Positions 28,872-43,800 of a DNA stretch of 64,000 nucleotides are shown piece after piece (position 1 is the stretch's first letter; every line of letters starts with the position of its first letter). The notes under the pieces are model-generated. The model saw nothing but the letters and a program-made list of their open reading frames with translations. It did not search any database and had not been told where the DNA came from. The translations under genes and the position numbers were made by a program. This DNA is from Apostichopus japonicus (Eukaryota > Echinodermata > Holothuroidea > Aspidochirotida > Stichopodidae), in assembly GCF_037975245.1 (NCBI RefSeq), contig NC_092582.1, positions 13,762,077 through 13,826,076 of the forward strand, in the 5' to 3' direction.

Positions 28872-31800
28872 GTTCCCATATATGTTTCCAACTCACTGCG
28901 GTTTCGATTGTGTACATATATACTATCAATGACCATATCGCTTAAATTATACTGTTAATCACTGCACTGTCAATTTTCTCTTGAACCGTGCACTGAAACA
29001 TTCAAAATTTTGCTGTGATTATCTAATTTTTCTCACAATCAGATATATCTCCGAAGTAAAAACACGAAAGACACCGATATCGTTTATTACAATTTGCTCT
29101 TTGGAATAGTGCTGAATATTGCAGAGTCATGATGCATCGGTATTAGAACCAGAACAAAACTTTAAATTTTACTCGAAGTTACCACTTTGCAATCGCTCCA
29201 TCTCGGGGGATTTGAAGTGGTGAAGGTTTCCTTCATCTATTTTTATCTGCAAAAACAAAGATTTGAAATTCCTTTTTTTTTTTGCCAAACAGCCAGTGAT
29301 TCCTTCTGCTGCTCTAAATGTAAAGTCATTAAAAACGAACAGGAAACTGGGTCATGATGTAAGGAAGAAAAGCTTAAATCATTTTTATCAACTAGACGTG
29401 ATGAAAGGATATTTGCTGTCTGTCTGTCCGTCTGTTCCAAATCAAAGCAATAATCATATTAATTGCGAGAAATTTTTTGAGATTGGCTCACGTTTTCTTG
29501 TTAGTCTGATTTGTAAACAACCTCTGAGAATAACTTCCAAGGGTTTAATTTATTGTTCTATCCGATGTGTGTTTCAAGTTCCGACCGATGCATTAATATT
29601 TGACCATATATAGTCATTTAATAGCAGAGAGTGGTTGCCATTGGTTGCATTCTTGAAAACAGTTCACCTGATGATGTCACTATGATATTCACATTCATAT
29701 GCAGACAAAGTCCTTTTTCATCTGGCAGATAAATCTCCACCAAAGCCCCCACTCCCCCGCCCCCTTCCTGCCCTTGCTCCAAGTGGCATGGGGAGGGGGA
29801 CAGATGAAAGACTAAAAGAGACTTACATTTAGGGCTACACAGAAGGCAGGTTCTATGTGCTCAGTCTTCATCGGTTTACAGAACTAAGCTTAACAAAACA
29901 GTTATCAACTTTAAAAAAAATACACAGAATTTTGGAAAGATTGTTAGTAGAAGTCAAACTTTTTTTTTAACATGGCAGATTTGCTTGGGGGGGGGGCACC
30001 AAACATTTTTGGAGGCCCATGCCTCTCCTTTCCCCTTCCCCCACTTACCACTCCTTTGGCATTGCAACTGCTTGTAATATATATATATATATATTTTCCA
30101 TCTTAAGACAATATTCAAACAATTCTTATAGGATTCTAATTTATTGTCTAATCATACTTTGTACTATTTTTGTACTAGAAAGTTCCACTTTATATGACAA
30201 ATATTTAGTTTTAACATATATCTTTACTTTTTCTTGTTTTTTCATGTTTTATAGACAAAAAGAGGTTTCCATTCATTCAGCAGTAGTCCACAGCTTAACA
30301 TCAGGTTGTCAGACACCAACTCCAGCTCTCTTCAGAGGATACCTCACGAGGAGATGATGATGAACGACGTGGAAACGAGATCACTACAGGACCAACCAAC
30401 CAGAAAAACTAAGAGCATGTAAGATTGCCAGCAATATTCAGGGGTTTCAAATGGGGGGGTAGGTGTAGGGGTGTGGGGGAGGGATAGGAAGGGAAGAGAG
30501 GTGGATGGGGTCCTTAAGATCTTGCTTGCACACCTGTTAGATTTTATATGGAGGATGCAGTATTTTGTACTCAATTTGTTTGGCAGAAGTCCGGTGGTGA
30601 ATAATGCCGCTATTGAAGGACAGATGATAATTGTATGCGTGTATTTATGTATGTATATTAGACCCTCCTGCAAGCAGGAACTCATGAAGAAGCCTCATTG
30701 GCTTATCAAAGCCGCAAGCTGACGGAAGTCAGTCTCTTACATTCATATTTAACGTCCATGATTATGAATTGTTAATTGTCAACAACTCTGTAACTGGACG
30801 ACATACAGTACATTAATCTGGGAGTGACTCGAACCGGGGACCTTATGATTGAAAGGCACCGGTGTAACCACTGAGCTAACACTCCACTGTGCTAACACTC
30901 CACTCCAATTGGGAAGGAGACAAATTTCACCAGTAAAGACCGTATCCACGTCATGCAATAAAGTGTGTGTTGACAGTACTTACATACATTGAGTCAGAAT
31001 TAACTTTGTTGTTATGAGTTTAAAGGTGTTTCCCTTACCATATTGACTAGTACTGTATACCACAACAACCATTTAACGAAATGTGTAAATGTAAATTAAT
31101 ATGTGTAAACAAATACATCCAAACTTAAATTGAGCATACTCTGGAATTTGATCTAAATGCAATTTTGGTTAACTTGCCTCCTACAGTAGCTTACAGTTGG
31201 TATGACTTTGTTGATTACCAAGGGCGGCTGGGACATTATGTTTTGTATGAGAGCATCCTGGACTTGCAGCTGACTGTAAACTATATGTTGTGACTCATTT
31301 CAGTGGCATAGACAGCATTGTATTGTTAGGGGGGGAAGATTTTTCTTAAGGGGGGCAACCCTGTGATGGTTGATGGTAGGAATTACCAAGAAATATATGT
31401 ATTAATGGTCACCTCGTCTTTCAAAAAATAATTTCCACACAAACAAGTTTCACCAGGCCTATAGGGCCTATACGTGCAGTGAAAATTCTCCACGAGTGGC
31501 ATCATTGGTTGCTGAAAATGCACATGGGTTGCTAGCGCTAGTTTGTAATGGTTATAACCGGCCAAATTATTTGCGCTTATTCTTAAGGCCGATATTGATC
31601 AACGGTCTCCGTATGTGGGTATGATGAAGGCCCAAAATGTGTAATATCTCGGTCTGATTACCAAGTTCTGACCTTATATGAAGTATGAACATGAGCCGTG
31701 AGGTATGAAAACTTGTGATTAGAACTTGAAAAAATGTAAAAAAGAAGTATTTTGAATTTACATCACTGGATTCCAACTGGGGGGGCAAGACTGTGGAAAC

Positions 31801-34800
31801 AAAGCAAATTTGGGGGCATTGCCCCCCCTGGCCCCCCTCTGGCTATGCCACTGACTCATTTGCTACAAAATATAACAATCCATGTTTTTATACTTCAGTC
31901 TTTGTATGACTGGACAATGTCACCCTGTCAGACTAAACAATTGCTGGAAATCTGTTTCCCTACTTGGAATTTGTACTGGTCATTCTCTCCGTTCAAACAT
32001 CACACAGCTGATCTGCGTGCATGTTGTGACCTGTACACTAAAAACCTGCAAAGTTTAACACCACGGTCAGAACGTGGAATTGATGGTCATAAACAAGGCT
32101 GTCGAGTAGGGGTGATCTGAGGTCCGGCAATGATAGGGATAATAATGTACACTGAAATTGTACTAATTTATGTCGCATGTATTTGAAAGGGTTAACATTG
32201 AGAAATATGCAACCTGCGGGGGTTTACTCACATGTTTTGAAAAACATGTTTCGTAACTAGCGGCCTATCTCGTCGTATCACGTCATCTCCTCGTGTTAGT
32301 CATATGTCCAGGCCTGATGTATTCACATTTTATGATAAACTTAAGGATACATAAAGAGTACAAAAAGGGGGTCCAGTGACATAATTGTCCCCGACACTTG
32401 ACCCCTCTGAATGTGCACTCCATTTTGATGTCATGTCAGTGACCACCCTAGTGTCAAGAGTCAGGTCATGGCAACTTTGTCACCACTCCACACCCCCCTC
32501 CCCCCCCTTTTATCCCATCTTTGACCAGGCCCTCCTTATTTAATCCCTGTTTAGCTACCTGGTCTTAGAGTCGTAAACTGTTTCTAAATAGTCTGAATAT
32601 GACAAGAATGTCAGCTTTTTTTCTAACACTGCTCACTCTGCCTCATAGAATTCTGCAGATCAAAAACTTTAGCAGACACATTTTTCATCAGCAACAGCTA
32701 ATCCCCCCTAGCGATATTATAAATGAGAAAGACCTTTTTATCCAGAAAATTTAGTCAGAAAACCTCTTGCTTGCTTTTCGTGATTTTCCAGACGAACGGA
32801 ACATTTTCCATCTTTGCCAGAGGTGTATTTATTTCCCGTTTTGCATATGGTGCTGATAAAATGTGACATCCAAATTCTGTTCAAATATTGAATTTTATAG
32901 TATTTTTTCCTCTCTCCATCTGTTTTTTGTTCTGTAAGTACATTTAATAGCTCACAAATGTGATCGAAAGGCCCCATCAAATTTTCTTCTTTTTTTTTGT
33001 CTTTTCAGTTTACTAGAATGTGATCCGGACTGTTCTAAGTTTCCAAATTTTTTAACTCGTCTATTTTTCTTTCTCTTTTTATCTTCACGAACGAAACAGA
33101 GCAAAGGAGATAAAAGCCAAGGTGCAGTTCTTGAGGAGGAGGCATACTGAGGGCTCCCTTCAAGAAACAGAGGAGAACGTGAATCCAAACACAAAGAATG
33201 GTCCTGATCTAGAAGACATCCGGAGATGGGCAGAAGGATTCGAAACTTTGCTCAAAGATGAGTGTAAGCAGAATCACGTACTTTATGACAAAAACATACA
33301 GTCAATGGAGGAAGGGGGAAGCGCCAGTAGGGGAGTAGCCCAGTTAATGGTGGAAGGGGGGCTGGATGGGGGGTATAAACAATAATAATTGGGGCAATAA
33401 ATGGGAGATGGAAAAGAGTAAAAGTAGTGTGGGAGAAACTGAAGGGAGACAACATCGGAAGGGAACAGGTGTAATGAAGAAACACAGAGTGATGGATTGG
33501 AGGTCGGTAGAGTGTCCTGTAGTGATGTCATCATCATTTGTTCTTTTCTTTTCACTTGGGGGGGGGGGGGGGAGTGTTAATGAAGTGCACACTTTGAACA
33601 GCAGGAACAAGTAATAACAGGTCCACCGTTTCTGGTAGGTAAGGGTAGACAGGAGTAGTCAAGCAGAAGATCGCTATTATTTGGACAGTCCAGACAAAAG
33701 TTAATTTGTAATGTCACAGCTATGTTCATACAATTCCAATTGTATAGGCAGGTTAGAGCAAGGGGTGTGTGGAGGGGGGGGGGGATTTTGAATTGTCATT
33801 TTCTCTCAGCCTGTAAATTTTTAATGAGATGAGTATACATCTTAAAGCTACCTGAATTATTCTAGTGCTTTATAATATTCAATTTAATTCAAAGTATTTG
33901 GCAACAGATGAGTTTGTGACTTCTTCAATATTGGTCAGCATTCTCATACTACCTTTGTTTCCCTTTACTTATCATGCAAATCGTCAAAAGCCAGTAACAA
34001 AGAAAGACAGATTCCCTATATCTTGTAAAAACATTTTCTCTGAAGCACCCCATCGATCCTTGTTATTCAAGTTACCTTTCCTTTCATCAGCCAAGGTTTA
34101 TGGCTATGTACTTGATCTAGCCCCAAACAATGGTATCTCATTATGTTAAGGTGCAAGATACTGAAATGTCAAAAGAGATTAGCCAATGGCTAATCCCTTC
34201 CAATGATCACTATAGTGATACCTTAAATAGTCCCACAAACATCAAGGTAGGTTTTATCACTGAGAAAAAGGTTTTGTCTTCTTTTTTTCCCCTTCATATT
34301 TATTTCTTGTCCCCTTTTCTTGGTCATTAAAGTAAGACATACATAAACCACTTGGCTAATTTAACCAGGGGGGAATTAAATTGTCTCTACATCAGCTGTT
34401 ACGATGATTAAACAAAAATTAACGAGGTTATTATCAAACTCTACCATTAGTCTCTTCGATGAGATTGGTTTGTATTTATCACTCGGCAGTTAGTGTCATC
34501 TTTCATCTGTCACTAGATTTAGCAGATGTTCGTTGACCTTTTCAGTCGAGAAATGTTGTCTTCTATCAAGTCTTAAAGTCTTAAAGCAAGCCTCAGTTAT
34601 TAGAACCTGGGGATGCACCCAAGCAGTGTCATAAACGCACTGTCCTTTTCTCTCTCTACTAATTTATCCTCATTCGAAGAATTTATCCGCTATCTGAAGA
34701 AATTATTTACCACAATATATGCTATTGAGTTTCTCCGTTCACATTTTGTTACAGTCGGGCTGGAAGCTTTCAGAAAATTCCTACAAACAGAATTTAGTGA

Positions 34801-37800
34801 CGAGAACATTGAGTTCTGGTTGGCCTGTGAAGACTACAAGGACCTGAAGCCATCCAAAATGGTCGCCAGAGCTCATAAAATTTATGAAGACTATGTCACA
34901 ATACAGGCTCCGAGAGAGGTGAGATTAATCCGATGACATATTTACAGACAAAAAAAGACCGACATGGATCGGGGGGGGGGGGAAGAATTCAAGTTTAATC
35001 CCATCCAACCTGTGAGATAGATTCTAAAAGCTGTGAAATTGGCTTGGAGGGGTCCTACTACCTTTGTGATAGAATGAAGATCAATTTTATGACACCGATC
35101 AAATAAATAGAACCCACTGGTTCCTCCGAGGTTTTTGAAAATCTTGTTTCCTTATAATATTGCTTAACACTAACGGCAAATTTCACAGTTAAAGTTTGGA
35201 TTTACAAACGATGACAAGAGACATGTATCCAATCAAGGATCGTCTCTCACAAGGACATATTCTGAGCACCTTTAAAGCAGCTTTCAAGATTTGGTTTCTA
35301 ATATTCGGTTTCGAGAGAGAGGGAGTGATGGTAACGTGATGGTAACAGAGCAATGTAACCATCTTGAAGTGCAACTTTGTAAAGTGAGAGGAGCGAGTTA
35401 AATCAGGGAAAGAGATGTCGCCTTATCTAATTTTGTCGATTGGGGGTACACCTAGCAAACAATAAAATATGGAGTGGATTTCTCGTGCTTTTCGTTCATG
35501 AGAGTACATCATAGGACACCATTGTTGTTGATTATGAAATATTCCGTAAAATACAGAAACACGAAACCAAAACCTGAATGCTGCTTTTAAATCCAAAACT
35601 TTTTAAAAATCTAAAACTGAGAGGATTCTTCCCAGAAGGGATGCATTTTGCAGAGTTTCAGAAGAAGTTCGAATTTGGGAAGAGGGGGGAAAAAGGGTTT
35701 GTGTATCAAAAAAGAACTAAAACGTTGGTTATATCCCCATTATCAATCGTTTTTAGTCATCTGGACGGATTGGATGTCTAAGTTATTGTCTAAGGCTTCT
35801 AGAAGAGTTTTGACGGGGTTTTTTTTTTTTTTTTGGAGATTGCTTTTAGTTGGATTTCTTAGAAAAAGGCCAAATAACCCAAGACGAGTTGTTTAATTTG
35901 GAATTATATCCGCAGGGATCGTCTAGACAAGATGGCTCTTTAGCAAATATATAGTGTCGTTGATTGTCTTTATCATCTATTTATCAGTCTGTCACGACCG
36001 TAAAGAATAAGAAGGGAAATGGTTGAAAGTATTTTAATTGCATAGTTCATCACTAATAGCAAAGTCCCTGTCAATTTACATTCAAGGAAAAAAAAAGGAA
36101 ACATGCTATGTTGAAAGCTGTTAGATATAGCTGGTGCATTTAAATTGGCAGGGGGGAGGGGGGGGTGTGGTAAAACTAGTTAGTTTATTAATTAATGAAG
36201 CTTAAAATGCCCTGGAAATCCGTTTGAGACTTGAGGAAAATCCATGAATGAGCTATAAGAGTCCGTATAAGCACCCTGAAGTAACTTGATAAATTCCATT
36301 TTTGGTCCAAATTTGACTATTTTATAAGGCTATACCCATATCATTTTTTCAAATTTTGGCCAAAATCACAACTATTTCAATCCTTCCCAAAATCATGTTC
36401 ATGGGATAGAGCGCTCTTCTCTTTATATATCAGGTATAATTATGTTCACATTGTTTCCTGTAACTGAGCTTTATGGCTATAAGTCCGCATAAGCCGCCTG
36501 ACGTTAATTTGAGAAATTCCATTTTTGGTCCTAATTTGACTATTTTATAAGGCTATACCCTTATCATTTTTTCAAATTTTGGCCAAAATCACAACTATTT
36601 CAATCCTTCCCAAAATCATGTTCATGGGATAGAGCGCTCTTCTCTTTATATATCAGGTATAATTATGTTCACATTGTTTCCTGTAACTGAGCTTTATGGC
36701 TATAAGTCCGCATAAGCCGCCTGACGTTAATTTGAGAAATTCCATTTTTGGTCCTAATTTGACTATTTTATAAGGCTATACCCTTATCATTTTTTCAAAT
36801 TTTGGCCAAAATCACAACTATTTCAATCCTTCCCAAAATCATGTTCATGGGATAGAGCGCTCTTCTCTTTATATATCAGGTATAATTATGTTCACATTGT
36901 TTCCTGTAACTGAGCTTTATGGCTATAAGTCCGCATAAGCCGCCTGACGTTAATTTGAGAAATTCCATTTTTGGTCCTAATTTGACTATTTTATAAGGCT
37001 ATACCCTTATCATTTTTTCAAATTTTGGCCAAAATCACAACTATTTCAATCCTTCCCAAAATCATGTTCATGGGATAGAGCGCTCTTCTCTTTATATATC
37101 AGGTATAATTATGTTCACATTGTTTCCTGTAACTGAGCTTTATGGCTATAAGTCCGCATAAGCCGCCTGACGTTAATTTGAGAAATTCCATTTTTGGTCC
37201 TAATTTGACTACTTTATAAGGCAATACCCTTATCATTTTTTCAAATTTTGGCCAAAATCACAACTATTTCAAATCCTTCCCAAAATCATGTACATGGGAT
37301 AGATCGCTCTTCTCTTTATATATCAAGTATAATTATGTTCACATTGTTTCCTGTAATTGAGCTTTATGGCTATAAGTCCGCATAAGCCGCCTGACGTTAA
37401 TTTGAGAAATTCCATTTTTGGTCCTAATTTGACTATTTTATAAGGCTATACCCTTATTATTTTTTCAAATTTTGGCCAAACTCGCAACCTTTTTCAATTC
37501 TTCCCAAAAATCATGTACATGGGATAGAGTGCTCTTCTCTTTATATATCAGGTATAATTATGTTCACATTGTTTCCTGTAACTGAGTTTTATCGCTTTAA
37601 GTCCGCATAAGCCGCCAGACGTTAATTTGAGAAATTCCATTTTTGGTCCAAATTTGACTATTTTATAAGGCTATACCCATATCATTTTTTCAAATTTTGG
37701 CCAAACTCGCAACCTTTTTCAATCGATCCCAAAATCATGTACATGGAATAGAGCGCTCTTCTCTTTATATATCAGGTATAATTATGTTCACATTGTTTCC

Positions 37801-40800
37801 TGTAACTGAGTTTTATGGCTTTAAGTCCGCATAAGCGGCCTGGCGTTAATTTGAGAAATTCCATTTTTGGTCCTAATTTGATTATTTTATAAGGCTATAC
37901 CCTTATCATTTTTTCAAATTTTGGCCAAAATCACAACTATTTCAATCCTTCCCAAAATCATGTACATGGGATGAAGTGCTCTTTTCTTTATGCATCAGGT
38001 ATAATTATGTTCACATAGTTTCCTGTAACTGACGTTAATTTGCGAAATTCCATTTTTGGTCCTAATTTGATTATTTTATAAGGCTATACCCTTATCATTT
38101 TTTCAAATTTTGGCCAAAATCACAACCTTTTTCAATTCTTCCCAAAATCATGTACATGGGATAGACCGCTCTTCTCTTTATATATCGAGTATAATTATGT
38201 TCACATTGTTTCCTGTAACTGAGCTTTATGGCTATAAGTCCGCATAAGCCGCCAGACGTTAATTTGAGAAATTCCATTTTGGGTCCAAATTTGACTATTT
38301 TATAAGGCTATACCCTTATCATTTTTTCAAATTTTGGCCAAAATCACAACTATTTCAATCCTTCCCAAAATCATGTACATGAGATAGAGTGCTCTTCTCT
38401 TTATATATCAGGTATAATTATGTTCACATTGTTTCCTGTAACTGAGCGGCTTGAAATCTGCATAAGCCACTAGATGTTAATTTGAGAAATTCCATTTTTG
38501 GTCCAAATTTGATTATTTTATAAGGCTATACCCTTATCATTTTTTCAAATTTTGCCCAAAATTTCAACCTTTTTCAATTCTTCCCAAAAATCATGTACAT
38601 GGGATAGATCGCTCTTCTCTTTATATAACAAGTATAATTATGTTCACAATGTTTCCTGTAACTGCGCTTTATGGCTTTATTACCCATAAGCCGCCTGACG
38701 TTAATTTGAGAAATTTCATTTTTGGTCCTAATTTGACTATTGTATAAGGCTATACCCTTATCATTTTTTTCAAATTTTGGCCAAAATCACAACCTTTTTC
38801 AATTTTTCCCAATATCATGTACATGGGATAGACCGCTCTTCTCTTTATATATCAGGTATAATTATGTTCACATTGTTTCCTGTAACTGAGCTTTACGGCT
38901 TTAAAGCAGCATTTTGCGTTGATTCTCGAGATTTTCCAATACTATATACTATATCCGATACTATACCAATGACGTAAACTAAGCTAACTGTAAAGTTTCA
39001 ACTCAAACTATTCCCGAAAAGTGCAAAAATATGACATTTTCTGGTTTTCGTATTTTGAATCTTTGACTTCGATAGACTCCTCCCACATAAAGGAACCTTG
39101 TGAATATGTATAACGGAAAAGGTACTTTGAATAGCAAGGTAAACAGTAAACAAAAATCAGCTGAGGAGATGTACGTATTGCGCGAAGGGACACTTACGGC
39201 ATATCTCATTGCATACGATGCCCTAAAAACCCAAGAAAATTCGTCTCTCCGCGAAAATAAAACCAGCTTTGTAGCAAGGATACATAAGAGAGAAAGTCAT
39301 TGAACCAGCAAGAACTCGATCGGTACGTAACATTCTCTAGAACGATATTGTATCACTCTACTCGGTGTTACATAGGCTAGTTACTGTAGTACAATCAGAT
39401 CTATTAGTGTGTGACTTACACTGGTTAGGCCTGAATAACGTTATGTACACGCTGTGAATTTTGCACTTAAAGCAATGTAGCTACGAGTGTATCGCAATGG
39501 GGGCCTTTTTTCCGGATCTCTTGAAAAACGTTAGCTTCTTCCTCTTACAACATGGGAGAAAATAACGTTTTCAGGAGATGAAAGTAACGTTTCTCATAAG
39601 GGAATGCAATAAGGCATACTGGCTAGGCCATGTGGAGATTGAAGTAGTGCTTTGTAGCAAGTGCTTTGCAAAACTGTAGTAATTGCAATTGATGATTTAG
39701 GCGATTTTTATGATTATGTGTGAGTGTAGTAAGTAACCTTTTTTTTAAGTTTCATTCAACAAGCATATTAGTTTCCTAACCTGAATGCGATACTTTATTA
39801 CCTTGATGTAGGGGAGGAAAGTGACGTATTTAGTAGAGGAAACTAAAATTTTCAGGGGAGGAACTAACGGGTCGGGAAACTGAAACCTAGGGCAACATGC
39901 AATGTCTGCTGTTCTATAAATCTTATAGTAAAGTGTACAACCATTCCATGAAAGTGATAAATAGCATCTAGTCATATGTCACCAGTAAATGAGAGCAATA
40001 CATTTTAGCAGCGGATCCAAAGACATGTTTATAATTTGAAACCTTTTGCTACCTTCTTAGCAACCATCTGGTGATGAAACACCAAGGAGGGCTGGCAGAA
40101 GTAGAGGACGGAGAGGTTAGCTCCTGGGTAACACCAGACAACGGGACAACCCGGGTAACAGCAGCTGCAGCTAGGAGGCAGGTAGAAGAACGCCGACAGG
40201 AGTGAATGGGAAATATAAGGGTACGTTTCAATATGCAAAATTGTGGGATCTGCAAAGTAACAGCTGGTAATAACAGAATGGCTTGCTCAATTAAAGAATA
40301 CTAGCAACATAAGTAGCTGGCTAGATTGTCATACTGAAAATAGTTATTTTTAAGTGACATCAATTATCAAAGGGTTATATTTGCTAATCCTTTTTGGAAG
40401 CAAAATACTGTTTGTCTGAAAGCAAGTTTTGAAAAACAGAGCACTTCGTAGTACTTGGTGTAGTGTTCAAACAATATATTTTATGTCTATCTTCTTATAT
40501 CACATGTATATTAAACACCCAAAGCAACACAATCAATAAGTGCTGTCTATCATCAAAAGCAATGATATTATTACTTAAGCAAAATAAATGATACTCTTTT
40601 TTCTTCACTTTTCTTCTTAGGCAATGGTTGGTAATGTAGATGTTCAACAGCCTCGACAACTGGTAATGCAACTGCTTGAAACCCATCCGGCACTCTTTTT
40701 GGATATATGTACACACAACATCTCAAGAAATAAAAGTTGCTTGAATTCAAACTTGGTATATAGGTAGTCTTTGAAGAGTAGATGATTCTTATTGTTTTGC

Positions 40801-43800
40801 ATCAAGTTTAAAGGTCATTCGAGGTCAACATTTGAAATCTGTGTAAAAACAGTATCTCAAGAAGTGCTAGTTGGTTTGATATCCAACTTGCTATGTAGAT
40901 AGCACTTGGTAAGTAGATGAACCCTATTATTTTTCATGGAGGTTAAAGGTCATTTTAGGTCAAGAGATGTTCAACTCTTGAAAACTTATAAACAATATCA
41001 AGAAGTGAAAGTTGTTTGAACTTCAAACTTGCTATATAGGTGGCCCTTGGTGAGAAGGTAAAACATTTTGTTAACCATGAAGGTCATTTTGAGGACAATA
41101 GTTCATATCCCAAGAAGTGAAAGTTGGTTTCATGGCAAATGTTGATAACACTCGGCGGGTAGATAATCCCATTGTTATGCTTATGGCCATTAGTGCTAAT
41201 GCCATATCTCAAGAAGAGAAGTTGGTTAACTGTTACATATGTAGCCCCTGGAGAGTAATTGATTGCTATTGTTTTCCATAGGTCAAAGTGATCTTGGGTC
41301 AAAGATATTCTCTATTTCCTTGACTTAATCATTCACTTGTATTCAGTTCTTTATTTCTTGATCAGTTGTATTCCTTGCCAAATATAGACTTGTTTTCACT
41401 ATCATCTAAGATTATAGACATGTTATTAGTATTACATTTTCTTTTCGTGAAAGACGTGATCATGGTTTTCTCTATTTTTCTGTGTTCCTTAACTTTACCA
41501 TTCAGGGCTTTGAATAAACACACAGTTTCTTTCACTGCTGTTCTTACTTCAATCTGAAAAATCTTCCAATTTAATGTGCTAATTTATTCTGAAACATGGA
41601 CATTAATAAGCTTCAATACACATAACAAGTTCAATTAAGTGTTCGTTTTTTATTGATGAATGTGCTTAGAATAAGTCTGCTGATCTTTACAACAACAAAA
41701 ATTGAAAAAAAGGAATAGTTCTTCGCGTCCAAACCTGATTCCAAACTAGTACATGCATTATGTTTTAGATCAATTGGCATGACTGATGACTGTGAGAAAA
41801 GAAGCCCCCCACCCTACCACTTTTTAAATTACTGCAAAGTTGTAGGAGACATGCAGGTTGCAATCACTCCAACCTCCCCCCACCCCCAAATAATATTACT
41901 TGCTGAAGCGAGGAAGATTAATAGATTTGACTTATTACAAAGTAGAACTAGGCCCCATGCTGCTCTGATGGCTTGCAACAAGCTGTGCAACAACTCCATC
42001 CCACCCCCCCCACCCAAAAAAAAAATTATATCACTTTCTGATGCAAGGAAGACTTATAGATTTGACTCATTACAACAGTAGAACTTGGTCCCATCCTGCT
42101 ATGATGGCTTGCAAGAAGCTGTAAAACTGATGGAGGTTGGCTCGGGCGAATTGTACCAGAGATGTGCCTTGGGTCATCCTCAGCAAGAACAACACGACAA
42201 CACGTCCTACTTGAGAATTGTCATCATCAAGCCTCCGTCTAAATATGTCCTTCATCAGTTGCGGAATGTACTTGTAACTATTCTTTTCCATAACAGGAAC
42301 ACAGGTCCATCTGCCTGCAGACTTTGAGAAATTCCTTGTAAACCTGAAAGTAGAATCACAAAAATAAACTATCACTCAGGGAGGAAAGTACTGTTTCTCA
42401 GGGGAGGAATTCAAGCAAGAAGACATTTGGCTAGGCTACGTAGAAAGAGTTAGGTACTGAAGTAACTGTAATTTTTTAATTAGGAGAGAAAATAATGATT
42501 TCAATCAAAGAAACATTTTTCAAGGGAGGCAAATTGGCTAGGCTATATGGGAAGAGATATTTGTAGAAAAGGTAGAAATGAAAAGAAATTCCTACAGTTA
42601 TTCCACTTAGGCCCTAGGCCTACTAAATTTATTCTTTCCACATTTCCTAGCCAATATGCTTTCATCAGCTTCCTCCCTGGAAAAACAATAATTTCCTCCC
42701 CATGATTGAGGAGGTACAGAGGTAAGAAACGTTTTTAGGGGAGGAAACAAACATTATTTAGGGCATGAAACTAACGGGAACCGCCAGAACGTAGGCCTCG
42801 TGATTTCGGCTACTGCATATGCAATCACTGCCATCATAGCCCATGCTTTGTAAAGTCTAGTGTAAAGTATCTATGCGTCGGCGTGAACGTTAGTTAGCAC
42901 TGTATCAAGAACAAAAACTTGTTGCAATTTGATATGACTGTGAAGAAAGAGTAAGAGCGTTTAGCCTAACTGGCCTTGGTTGTGCTAGTAAATAATAGGC
43001 TAGAAGTACACTATACTACTAGCCTAGTACTAGTAGTACTATAGACTTAGTATAGGCCCCTATACTGTCCTAGCCTAGGCTAAACTAGATACTGTAGTAA
43101 TAATAGTGGAGGCAGAGGTTCGGTCTCAGTTTCTCTCACCGATAATGAGAAGTAACGTTAAATCATGTAAACAAAAATTGTAACGAAGAATTCTATCCTT
43201 TGCTTACCTGTCGAGTAGAAGTCGAGTGACTTCTGAATCACTCTTCAGATGTAAATTCCTCTAAACTTCGCTCCATCTTTCCCATTGATTCCCGAAAGGG
43301 ACACGGTGTCGTGACACTTTTTCTTCTGGGCTTTCCGTCATTTTCTCTTTTCAGTTGAAGTTAGGTTCTTCAAAAATTTATATTTCCCATTTGAGCTCTT
43401 CTCCATTGTTTTATTCTTTTGTCACTTCGTCACCAGGTTATAGTATTGTGTGCATGTAGCAATAATACGACACTAAATACTTTGCTAAGTACTACGTACA
43501 GTAGGCTTACGTGCGTGTACACTTTACTCACGGTAAAGACGCTGAGGGATTACCATGCCAATGACTGAGTCTATTTTAAGCTCCAGGTCATACATAACCA
43601 TCTCTTCACTGATTGGTTGAATTTGAATAGGCGGTTTGTAGAGCTGCATGTGATAAATACTAATGTCGATTGTGTCTGGGAGACACAATTCTCAGAATCA
43701 TATAATATCCTTAATTACTTGCTAATTAACGTTCGATGTGGGGAAAAAAGTATGAGAAAGTCTTAGTTTGGTCATTTGTGATCGTATTATGATAAAAACT

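Larger units (their letters stand above)
2931..30254 (+). other. RGS intron 1 (27.3 kb)
   Basis: It begins GTGAGT and ends TTTTATAG. It holds the duplications, minisatellites, SINE copies and TTAA MITE listed separately. Apart from those I see AT-rich unique sequence with short spurious frames and no supported coding exon. Confidence 0.7.

Noticed and set aside
28700-28945. Ile-Tyr repeat proteins on both strands
   Set aside because: Products of a (TA)n microsatellite.
30837-30904. A functional tRNA gene on the - strand
   Set aside because: A and B boxes are good and the acceptor ends pair, but the anticodon arm cannot be resolved cleanly and the sequence continues into a SINE body with sister copies.
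39100-39303. 67-residue frame near the left end of the TTAA element
   Set aside because: No recognisable transposase motif, no splice support, and length within chance expectation.
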